64,000 bases of DNA from Lenzites betulinus (lineage: Eukaryota > Basidiomycota > Agaricomycetes > Polyporales > Polyporaceae): the NCBI GenBank assembly GCA_022264855.1, contig JABYQU010000066.1:62001-126000 (forward strand). Direction: 5' to 3'. Shown piece after piece: positions 1 to 9,983 of this stretch. Within the stretch, counting starts at the first letter, position 1. Each line of letters opens with the position of its first letter. The notes under the pieces are model-generated. The model was not told the origin of the DNA. It worked only from the letters and a program-made list of their open reading frames with translations, and made no database searches. The translations under genes and the position numbers were made by a program.

Positions 1-2345
1 AAGATAGTGTCGGACCCGGTGCTTGACAAGGCGGATCAGCAATATGTTCCGACGCATGACGAGTTCTACAATAACCTGATCACGCTCGTATCGGATTTAC
101 ATGTCTCGGGGGATCTTGTGAGCGATGCAATACCTCTCGAGGTAGTTAGTCAGACAAATACTAATATCTTTTTCTAGCCTGCTCTGCTGTTCTGTTTCGA
201 TCGCAAGGCCTGCGAGTTGATGACTGAGCATATCCTTGTCGAGCTCGAGGCGGCTGAAGAGGAGTGGCGCGAGACGAGTCCGGAATGGAGACGCAAGGTC
301 AAGCAATGGAACACCTGGATGTCCATGGCAAAGGAACGCGAACGTCAAGCAGAGCGTCTCAAAAAGCTCAAGAAGGACGACGACGCTCCTGATCCTTCCA
401 CAGAGCGGGAGACCAGCTGGGAGGCATCGTTCGATCCTGCGGACCCCTCCCCGCAATTCTCGTTTGCGGGCACCTCCCCAGCGTTCTCAAAAGCGGACCT
501 CGAAGATGAGATACAGTCCATCGCTCGCTTCAACTCGGCCCCCAGTTGGGCTCTGAAAGCATTACGGAGAGGCGTCGGCGTGCATCACTCCGGGATGAAC
601 AAACACTATAGAACCTTGGTCGAAAGGTGCATGGCACGTTTTATAGTAATCTGTGGAATGCTGAGCGCTGAGGCCTCTTCTAGCCTGTACCGCTCCGGGT
701 ATCTTCGTGTCGTCATCGCAACAGGTTGGTTCCTTCGACTGCTCCCAGCGTGCGTACTTATTGTCTTGCAGGAACCCTGGCACTCGGCATCAACGCTCCA
801 ACGAAGACGTCCATATTCTGCGGCGACTCGCCATTTTTGACTGCTCTCATGGTAAGTACACTGGCACCGTCAGACAGGCAGGAGTATTTTTATTGAAGAT
901 TAACATACTTTTATAGTATCGTCAATGTGCGGGTCGTGGTGAGTGTCCTAACCGTTGTGCGTGTGGCATGTGGCACTCACGATGGAAACATCGTAGCCGG
1001 TCGGCGAGGATTTGACCTTCTCGGGAAGGTCGTGTTCTACGGTCTTCCCATGGATAGGTGCCAGCGGATCGTCCTGTCGAAATTGCCCTCACTTGGTGGC
1101 AACTTCCCGTTGACGTCAACGATGGTCCTCCGTCTCTTCAACCTCCTCCAGGGCTCCAATAATGCACCCTTCGCGCAAGACGCCATAAGGAGCATTCTAC
1201 GTCTGCCGCATATAAGTTTCATCTCTGACATCGGCCGCAATCAGCTCTTGCATCACATCCGGTTCAGTATCGACTATCTACGCCGCTCTGGCCTCCTCGA
1301 TGCGGAAGGGAACCCTATCAACCTCAGCGGTGTTGCCGCCCATCTCTACTACACGGAGCCCGGCAATATGGCACTGATCGCTCTGCTTCGCCATGGTGTC
1401 ATTCACCGTTTGTGCAACCGCGGTAACATCATATCTGCCCAGCGGGAGCTGATGATCCTCTTGTGCCATCTGTTCTGCCGTCGGTATCTGCCAAAGACGT
1501 ACGCATCCGCGACTCACCTGAGTGCGATAACGAGGAAATCCCCGTCGATAGTCGTCCTCCCTCCCATGTCGAAGGACGCTCACAAAGTGCTGCTCGAGCA
1601 CGAGACACAGATCAATCGGATATTCACAGGATACGCGGCCGCGTACGTCGCCCAGCATGCGGCGACGCTTGGTGAAGACGACAGGCTGCCCTTCAGCGGA
1701 AAGGCTCTTTGTCCCCCGACACTTGCGCCCAAGCCACACTCACCCTTCCTCGAACATCTGCGTCGCACCGCTATACCATTCTCGGTGCGTTCGCCGTTTG
1801 TCGCGACCTCCGGGTATGGCGACACCTTCGGCTCTATCACGGAGCTCGCGAGCACATCGAGGAGCGGGCTGCACCTCAACGAGCACGCCATCCCCTCCAT
1901 GCGTAAGTTCACCGCGATCCCGGGCGAGGACAACGACGAGTTTGCGCTGAACGCGTACCTCTACGACTTCTACACGCACGGGCAGACCGCGGCGCTCACG
2001 ACGGCGAACGGCATCCGGCCCGGCGACGTGTGGTACCTCCTGCAGGACTTCACCCTCACGCTCAAGACGATCCACGCGGGGCTTATGCAGCTACTCCAAA
2101 GCACCGCGGCGAATGCGGCTAGTCACGCTGCCGAGGGCGGTGGTGCGGAAGAAATGTCGGAGATCGACAGCGGGTACGGAACGCTCGATCCTGCAGAGGC
2201 GGACCCGGAGACGGAGGGCGCGCCGGCGGGGGCGGAGTCTTACCCGCGGCCTGTGGGGGTGTCGAACAGGGACTGGAAGGTGTTCGAGGTGGTGAACGCG
2301 CTGACGAACGAGTTCGACGAGAAGTTCCGTGCCATGTGGGCGTAA
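1..2345 (+). CDS. DDX60-like Ski2-family RNA helicase, C-terminal part (5' truncated)
   Basis: C-terminal half of a superfamily 2 RNA helicase; the N-terminal part lies before the window. Exons read as 1-141, 178-626, 684-724, 772-851, 917-938 and 997-2345, giving 693 residues. Visible helicase motifs, in order, are GVGVHHSGMN, VVIATGTLALGINAPTK (motif V region) and QCAGRAGRRGFD (motif VI). The segment that follows, with FYGLP and then PSLGGNFPLTSTMVLRL, is typical of DDX60 rather than of Ski2 or Mtr4. Animal DDX60 acts in antiviral RNA sensing and translation control; the role of fungal members is unclear, so a function in RNA surveillance is only inference. The helicase-family call is strong and the DDX60 subfamily call fairly strong. 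The first intron (142-177) is only 36 nt. Confidence 0.85.
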
Positions 2346-2693
2346 TCGCCGTCCTGGACTCTCCGAGGCTCTTCTCTGCGTAAGCTCATATCTTTGTCCA
2401 TCTACTGCTCGCGTTATCGTCGCTTGGAATTCTCTGTGTGCCGTCATCGTATATGTCGCGTCTTGCTCTGACCCACTGTCTGTGCTATCCCTTCGTTGTA
2501 CTACTACCCTCTGTATCTCTGTACTATCGTTGAACAATGACTTCAATGTTCCCCATCCACAACCACTGTCAATATCTAACGCAGCTGTCAAAGTGTATCC
2601 TAGAAGTGCCCGTCCTGTGGCTGTGCGAGCACAAAAGTCATCGTTCTCCCGAAATGAGCGCACAGGCTGCCCTTCGCACCACCATGACCACGA
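2346..2693. other. Intergenic, helicase 3' end to next gene
   Basis: This 348-base gap should hold the helicase 3' UTR and the promoter of the next plus-strand gene. I see no RNA gene, repeat or supported reading frame in it. Confidence 0.5.
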
Positions 2694-3837
2694 ATGAACA
2701 TTGGGGACCCAATGGCCTCTCTGTTCCCCCACCCATGTCCGCAATTGCCGGAGTACCAGAGCTTGCTCATCAAGGGACCATACCATGCTTCCGCGCCGAT
2801 CCACATGCTCTTGTCGCATGCCACACAATATCCTGACACAAAGGCGATCTTACTGACACCCCGCCGAGCCGCATTCAAAGATGCTCTGGTAGAGCTCAAC
2901 GACGCGTGGCTAGATCGCCACAGCGGCGACGGCAGCGTTGGTGCGGCTTCGCGCCGCACCGAAATCTTGTGAGCAGCATGCCCATAGTTGTTGCATTACC
3001 GATCAGCCACACTCACATGCACAACCGGGTAGCTATCCGCTCACCTTGGCGCATCTGAGGCTCCTGCTCTCTATGCTGCACGAATACGACACAGCGGTGC
3101 ACCACGAAAAGACCACGCTGGATGCCGCGCCGGGCCTCCTGGTGCTCCACGAGGTCTCTTCGTACTTCACATCACAGTCCTCAGATACTACGTACGGACC
3201 CACGCCATGTTGATGAGTTGTCCCGAGAAAGAAGATACTGACAACGGCTGGGAGCAGGGTCTCTGCGTACCTCTCCGTCGTCTCCTCTGCACTTGCGCTG
3301 TCAAATTCGTGGTCACCTCGGTGGTACGCCGCGCCTTCCTTCCTAGGCTTTCTGAAGCTCGTATAATAACACGCGTGCACAGCGCGAAGCCCTCGAAACT
3401 CGTGGTGTTCGACTCCGGGCTAGCAGAACTCAAGCTGCCAATCTTGCGCCCGCTGTCCTTCGAAGAACAGGCGCATGAGAGTGAGCACCGCCGGGACACG
3501 CTCTCTGTGCTGCTGGAGCGATATTTCGAGTGGAAGGGAGAGGTGCTCGTTCGTGAGTACTCTAGATCTGCTTGTATGCGGGGTGTTTGGGGCGCAGGCT
3601 GAAAGTTCATTGCGGACAGATGGAGCGGGGGACGACGAAGGAGAGGGAGAGGGAGAAACAGGTTCCGAAACTGTTTGTCGCTCGTTGACTTTGAAACGCA
3701 CTCGTGAACAGGTAGACGACGAGGGTTTGTCTAGCACGATGGTATGGCGCTGGACCGAGGTTGTAAATGCCCGTCAGGAGGGGAGGCTCGCGTCTACAAA
3801 CTTCCATTGGGATGACACGGATCTGAATCTGATATAA
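2694..3837 (+). CDS. Unnamed protein with RecA-like (SWSAP1/RAD51-paralogue-like) layout
   Basis: Five exons fit with consistent phases: 2694-2968, 3033-3191, 3258-3323, 3383-3552 and 3620-3837, giving 295 residues. I do not recognise it firmly. The layout resembles a degenerate RecA-type ATPase: an N-terminal strand-loop LLIKGPYHASAP where a P-loop would sit, a strand AILLTPRR, a Walker-B-like strand GLLVLHEVSSYF, then a strand KLVVFDSGLAELKLP, and an acidic low-complexity C-terminal segment (GEGEGE) before the end DDTDLNLI. SWSAP1 and the Shu-complex RAD51 paralogues have this arrangement and a weak P-loop, so a role in homologous recombination is possible, but this is inference from pattern only. 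The lysine of a true GKT/S P-loop is absent. The gene is real with good likelihood; the function is uncertain. Confidence 0.55.
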
Positions 3838-4047
3838 TCCCCTTTTCGCGTATGCGTTGTGAGCTTGAGCACGCGAGATGGATGAGAGCCTCATGGTGGT
3901 GGGAGCCAAAAGTTGGCATATGATAACCGCTTGAATAGACGCCCAATGCGCGTTCCCCGCATTATAATCATGACCTCGCGCCACGCACTGTAACGCCAGT
4001 ACTGCTTCCACCGTGCATCTTTGCTCACACCATTCCCCTTCCATGCC

Positions 4048-5419
4048 ATGGAGCTCTACAACGACGCAGGCGAGGACCCGCTTAAGCCGACGCTCTTCGA
4101 GCTCGTCGCGCAGGAGCAGCTGCGCGACCTACTACAGCCTGCTCTCAAGTACGTGCTCTCGGTGAGCGGAACGCGTCCTCGCGCCGCGCTACGAGTCGCT
4201 GACGCGTGCTGCAGGTATTCGCGCAATCGTACCCGCGGTATCTGTTGCGGATAGTGAACCGGCATGAGGAGTTCTACGCGCTGCTCATGCTGTTCGTGGA
4301 GAGGCATTACTTGCGCACGCAAGGTCGGTCAAACGCATACTGGACATCGCTCCGCACGCGACTGAGCGACGGGGGCTGCAGGGGCGTCTTTTGCGGAGAA
4401 CTTCTATGGACTGAAGAGGCGAAGGACACCGCTGTTCAAGATTGACCGTGCGCGAGCTGCGTCTGGCGGGGTGTTTACGGAGGAGAAGCTGAGGGACAGA
4501 GAGATCTGGCGTTCGTTGCTGCTGTTGGTGCGTCTGGCTTCCTGGGGATTTGAATGGGAGATTTACACGCGTACAGGTGGGCCTGCCATATCTCCGAGCA
4601 AAAGCGCAAGACTATTTTGAGGAGCTCGGCGGCGGTGTACAGTCCGACCTCATAGAAGACAATCGGCAGGTCCCGGTAGACGAGGTCAGTTGAGTAGTGC
4701 CGTCAGCATGGTCCCCTTCTAATGCCGCGCAGTCGTGGAAAGGACGTCTGAAGAGAGCGTATAAAGCAGCATACCCGTACCTCAACACGTCGTTCGAGGT
4801 GTGGCTGCTGCTGTACAACATCGCATACCTTTTCGAGAGGACGCCTCACTACCGGCCATGGCTGGCATGGGTGGGCGTCGACCTGCGCCGAGTGAGCGCG
4901 GACGATCTGGTAAGCTCAGACTTACGTAGAGCTTTGGCGGAACTTGCGTTGACTGACACGCCTCGCGATCAGCGTGCGGCAGAAGCTGGAGTGCGCAGAT
5001 CCACGAAGCCACCACCACCCAAAGGGGTCGCTGCGGTGGTGAAGGAGTTGCTGAGGAAGTCGCCGCGACTGCTGCTCGACTCGCTAAAGGTGCTTCTGCC
5101 GACCGCGATATTCTTCATCAAGTTCCTGGAGTGGTGGTATTCGCCGTCGTCGCCCGCACGTTCGCTGTCGACGTCGCCACTCGGGCCTGCGGTGCCGCCG
5201 CCGCGGCTTCTGCCCCCGCACCCGCAAGGAGTTAGGGTGGACGACGTTGGGTACGGACAATGTCCGCTGTGCCGGGAGGGGTTGGCGAACGCGACGGGGT
5301 TTCCGTCTGGGTATGTGTTCTGCTACCGGTGCGCACACGACTATGTGTCGAGGCACGGGCGGTGCCCGGTGACCCTTGTTCCGGCTCGTATGTGGCAGCT
5401 CAGGAAAATCCTCGTCTGA
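4048..5419 (+). CDS. PEX12: Peroxin-12, peroxisomal RING-type E3 ligase subunit
   Basis: Integral peroxisomal membrane protein that works with PEX2 and PEX10 to ubiquitinate the import receptor PEX5 for recycling. Exons 4048-4161, 4215-4323, 4382-4527, 4577-4684, 4733-4909 and 4973-5419 give 366 residues, the normal size. The N-terminus [20 protein letters not shown] and the helix-rich region with [18 protein letters not shown] and [14 protein letters not shown] are family hallmarks. The C-terminal zinc finger reads CPLCREGL then [10 protein letters not shown] then GRCPVT, the incomplete RING typical of PEX12. A membrane segment is likely at [19 protein letters not shown]. The 63-nt intron 4910-4972 keeps the reading frame, so read-through of it cannot be excluded; its donor GTAAGC and acceptor ATCAG favour splicing. 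Confidence 0.93.
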
Positions 5420-5741
5420 TGCTGGAGGCTGTTGCGCGTACATAGCTAGTCGACGCTCCCAATGTGATTTTGGCGATGGACGCACGTTCGTGCGATCTGA
5501 TTTGCGTGCGCGACCCGGGCGCGCGGACTAATCGAGATGCAGGTGCACGTGGGTCGAGAGCGTCGCGTGCAGTCTCGCTCTCGCGCTCCGTCTCGTCCTC
5601 TGCAGCTGTCTGCACGGCAATGGGCCCTCGCGCGAGCCTTGCTTCTCTCGCGTTTGCGGCCTGATCTTGTTCTTGTATTCCTACCGCCATGAAGGTCCTC
5701 TTCTCCCCAATCTCTCCCCTAGCGACCCCGCTGAACCGCAC
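5420..5741. other. Intergenic, PEX12 to PHO81
   Basis: A 322-base spacer that should hold the PEX12 3' UTR and the PHO81 promoter and 5' UTR, with a pyrimidine-rich run just before the PHO81 start. No gene or repeat is visible. Confidence 0.5.
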
Positions 5742-8700
5742 ATGCAGTTCGGCAAGCAAATCCAGGCTGAACAGGTCCCCGGATGGTCCGCCTACTACCT
5801 CGACTACAAGGCCCTCAAGAAAATCATATCCTCGCTCACCGCAAATCGCCCGCCTTCAGAGGCCATCGTCTTCACCTCTCCGAGCAGCGTACGCGCTCCG
5901 CATACATACCTCCTCTAGCCGACCCTATCTCACCCACTGCTAGATCCCCACACCCACGGATGAGCCGCCGCTATACACATCGCTCGGTCAGGACGATGAC
6001 CGCGGCCCCGGCTTTCAGGCGCACAAGGCCGCCTTCTTCTTCAGGCTGGAGCGCGAGCTCGAGAAGGTCTGGTCTCCCCCCGGAGCCGTTCATGCGCGTG
6101 CTCACGCGACTTTTCCAGATCAACGCGTTCTACCTGGAAAAGGAGGCAGAGCTCAAGCTGCGCCTTGAGACGCTGCTCTCGAAGCGACGCGCTGCCGCTA
6201 TGCGCGTCCTCCCGGATGCGCTCGACGACGCCACCAAGAACCATGTCGAATGGAGTGCGGTCGAGGAGGGCTTCCGCCTGCTGGAGCGAGATATTGGGAA
6301 GCTGCAGGTAGATGATAGCGCCTGAGTGTCGCCGAGCTCATTATGCACACCTCCGGTTCCAGCAATTCGTCGAGATCAACGCCATGGGCTTCCGGAAGAT
6401 CCTCAAGAAATGGGACAAGCGCTCCCGGTCGTCCACCAAGGAGCTCTACCTCGCCCGTCAGGTGGAAGTGCAGCCGGTGTTCAACAGACAGGTCGGTTCT
6501 AGAGCGTCCCGGGTGCGGAACGCAAATGGCTGATGCCTATATGCACGATACAGCTCATTTCCGAACTGGCGGATACCGTGACAGCATGCTTACTCGACCT
6601 CACGGACCTCTCGATCGGTCTAGGAAACGAGCTGACGGTTGCCGAGGACGTCATACTCACCCATCAACTCAACATTGACCGGAGCGTGCAGATGGCGCCG
6701 TTCTACGACCTCGAGAGCAATCTGCGAAGGGCCATCGCCGACCAGGATGCGCCAACAGTGCGCGATCTTGCTCGCTACTCTGATACGTTGGCACAAACCC
6801 GAGAGGCTCGCAGTCACGTCACCCGTATCCTTTGGAAAGCGATCATCGACGCCCCGCCAGAGCTAGCGGACCTTATCCTGGCCTCTACGGGGACTCCCTT
6901 CGACTACACATTTGTCGACGACATCAACGGTCGAACATGTTTGCACGAGGCAGCCATCGCAGGTCTCCTCCGACTGGTAGACCTCTGTCTCGTTGGTGGT
7001 GTGCAGAAGGACAAGACGGACGCATACGGGCGTTCCGCACTCCACTATGCTGCAATGCACGCCCATGGGACTGTTTGCCAGAGGCTGATTCAGGTCGGAC
7101 TTCCTCCCAATAACGTCGACGTCGACAACTGCACGCCCCTCATATATGCGACCCTCAAAGGCTGCGTTGTGTGTGTCCAGGCTCTTCTTGAAGACGGCGC
7201 CGTCTCTGTACAAGTACCAAGCTCCAACACAGACCTGATGCCTCTATCGCTCGCCGCAAGAACGGGACACCTAGCGGTAGTCACGCTTCTCTTGGACCAT
7301 GGCGCTCCCAGCTTACCGAACACGAACGGAGAATACCCGATTCACCTAGCCGCGCAAGATGGTCATGCACACGTGTGTCGCATACTTGCCCGTCAGGAGG
7401 GGTGGGATGTCCCAGAAAAGTACAACGAATGGACGCCCCTATTCCACGCTGCGCGGTTTGGCCGTGAAGCGTCCTTGCAGGTGCTGCTGGAGGTCGGTTG
7501 CCGCATCGATGTCATGGATGAAGCAGGGAACTCGCCGATGTACTACGCGGCATGGTACGGTCATCGGGCTTGCGTCGCTCTGCTGGTCGAGGCGGCTGCC
7601 AAGGCTCACGCATCGCATGCACCTGCGTCGCGCTCATCCCATCTCACCGACACGCAAAAATCGACCGGTACCGACTCTGACATTGACGCCATCCCCTCTC
7701 TTTATCTACCTCCGCCCATGATGCCCTACCGCGTCTACGGACACAATTACCTCGATCGGACGGCCCTGATTCAGGTCACCATCGGTCATCTCACGAATAG
7801 CTATGGCACCCATGCGTCGTCTGCGGTTCGTCTACGGCATCCTCTGGTTGGCCCCCAATATGAAGATCGACATCTGCACGCATCCCCGCTTCTGAAGCTT
7901 GTCATGACCGCCACGCCTGTCGTTACTTCCGCGCCGTACAGCATTCCACTCCCAATCCGCGACCAGAAGATTGTGTTCACTTTCCAGGTGTCTAATCCCG
8001 ACGCACTTTCGCTAGAGTTCTCGCTGTACCCTAACTTCGGGACGAAGACCATTGGCCGCGCTACCGCTCTCCCGTCCTTGTTCCAGAGTATTCCAAATAG
8101 CCAACCCTTCATGCTGCCCATCTTGGATCCCCGCTTGCATGTGATTGGAGAGGTGCGTACGCTGCCGTGTATCACTCCAGTCATTGCGCTTACGGGCTTC
8201 GATAGGTCTCATTCGAGGTCAACATCATATCCCCGTTCAACGGGGTCAAACTCGAGATCGGGGGAGCTGTAGAGACATACTGGAAGTCCCTGTCCATGCC
8301 TGTACCCAGCGGTAGTTCGAAGATTCTGCCCCCTCGCGCGCCTCAGTTCGGGCGACCACTCGGGTCGGCGCAGACGTCGCCAGCCAACCCGACGCTCGCC
8401 ATGGCCTCGGGGCACTCGCTGACGCACTCCTCGGTGACCGGGAGCTACATCTACGTAACGATCCAGGTCACACGAGATCTCCACCCTGTCGTGTTCTCGG
8501 ACTGGCAGGTACCAGATAATCAATACGAGCTCGGGGTGGCCGACGTCACCCTCGCGCAATTCCGGTCGCTGGCCATCCGACTGGGGCGTGGCGGCGCGGT
8601 GCCTGATGCTGCGTCGGCATCCCCCTCTGCGTGGGCGAGATGGATCTCGTCCTCGATGATCACCTTCCAGGACCTTTTGAAGGTGCGTTGGTCGCTATTA

Positions 8701-9508
8701 ATATGTCATCCGATGCCAGTACTCACAGGGCCGGCGAAAAAGATCGTCCCCGCCTCATACGGCATCTGCGTCGAGATCGCGTACGCACCCCTCCGCGTCC
8801 GCCGGCGGCACTCGCTGCGGCACCAGTTGGACTGCAACGACGTCGTGAACGCCGTCCTGCGCACCGTGTACGACACGTCGGCGCTTGACGGGCAGATGGG
8901 CCGCCGGCCGGTCGTGTTCACGTCCTTTGCGCCGGATGTCTGCGCCGCGCTCAACTGGAAGCAGCCGAACTGTGCGTAGCGTTCCCGCGCACGCCTTCCT
9001 ATCTCCGCACCGTGTCCGACGCGCTGACTTTTCTCTCGTGCCCTTTCCCCCCGCAGATCCGGTGTTCCTAGCGTCGCAGTGCGGGGAGCGCAGCCGCGCA
9101 CCGCCGAGCGCGACCGCGCTCGACATCGACGACGGGCACGACTACCGGCTGTGCAGCCTCGACGCGGCAATCGAGTTTAGCAAGATGAACAACCTCCTCG
9201 GCGTAATCCTCGACGGCGGGCTGCTGGTGCGTCCCCGCGTCCCCTCCCTCTTCCCCCGTGCTTGCCTGCGGGGTGCGCAGTAGATGGGGTGCTGACGGTT
9301 GACTCCCGCGCAGGCACGCGTGCCGTCACTGATACAGGGCGTGAAGGACTTCGGGCTCCTGGTGGGGACGTTCGGGCTCCCGGAGGACATCGAGCGCCTG
9401 CCATCGTCCGCGGGCGCGGAGGCGTCGGGCATAGACGCGATGCTCCACGATGGGGTGCTGACGTACTTCAACCACGGTCTGCGGAGGGGCATGATGCAGG
9501 GGCTGTAG
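5742..9508 (+). CDS. PHO81: PHO81/NUC-2-type phosphate regulator: SPX, ankyrin repeats, degenerate GDPD
   Basis: In yeast, Pho81 inhibits the Pho80-Pho85 kinase under phosphate starvation; SPX domains bind inositol pyrophosphates. Nine exons (5742-5888, 5944-6066, 6119-6307, 6363-6491, 6554-8152, 8206-8682, 8743-8971, 9057-9226, 9314-9508) give 1,085 residues, close to the family's size. The SPX domain covers the start: MQFGKQIQAEQVPGW, YYLDYKALKK, FFFRLERELEK, INAFYLEKEAELK and NAMGFRKILKKWDK. Ankyrin repeats follow, for example GRSALHYAAMHAHG and GEYPIHLAAQDGHA. The C-terminal third is GDPD-like (DLHPVVFSDWQ, LASQCGE) but lacks the catalytic HRG and acidic residues, as expected of a regulator. 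Intron 8683-8742 was chosen because it restores LLKIVPASYGICVEIAY; it ends in AAG. The catalytic phosphodiesterase GDE1 is the alternative, but the missing HRG argues against it. Confidence 0.92.
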
Positions 9509-9983
9509 ACTCATCGCGCCCGGAGGGCAGGGCGCGCGCCGGGGGGAAGTAGAAAGGGTAAAGCAATGTATCAGTATCGGTGTCGAGGGCATTATCGTTA
9601 TGTGTATTTCGAATTAGTCGACGCGCTTGCGATCTATCTAGTATCAAGTAGAGGTTTTCCATAGAGCAATTATCGTATCCTATAGCAGCAGTACAACGAG
9701 GCAGCGCCAGTTCAAAGTTAACGTTCAGATCTAGGTTTGGAGCCAGAAGCTTTTGGCATCGCACAGTACGTACCTGCTTGCCAGTGCAAATTGTGGGATT
9801 TCCAACATGATCTTTCAGACCGAATATTATACGAGGAGGTAGCGATACTTCACCATGGGGCACTCGCTGCCCAGAAATCTATGCACAAGATGTCCCGAAC
9901 TCGGGTTTTCACAAAGCAATGAGACGATCGTATAGCGGCAGCACAACAAATTCCTATCGGACTCCGTCCGATCCGCACTCGCG
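9509..9983. other. Convergent intergenic region, PHO81 and ABC transporter 3' ends
   Basis: Tail-to-tail spacer of 475 bases between a plus-strand and a minus-strand gene. It is more AT-rich than the flanking coding DNA, as expected for two 3' UTRs and their polyadenylation signals. No reading frame or repeat is supported. Confidence 0.5.
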
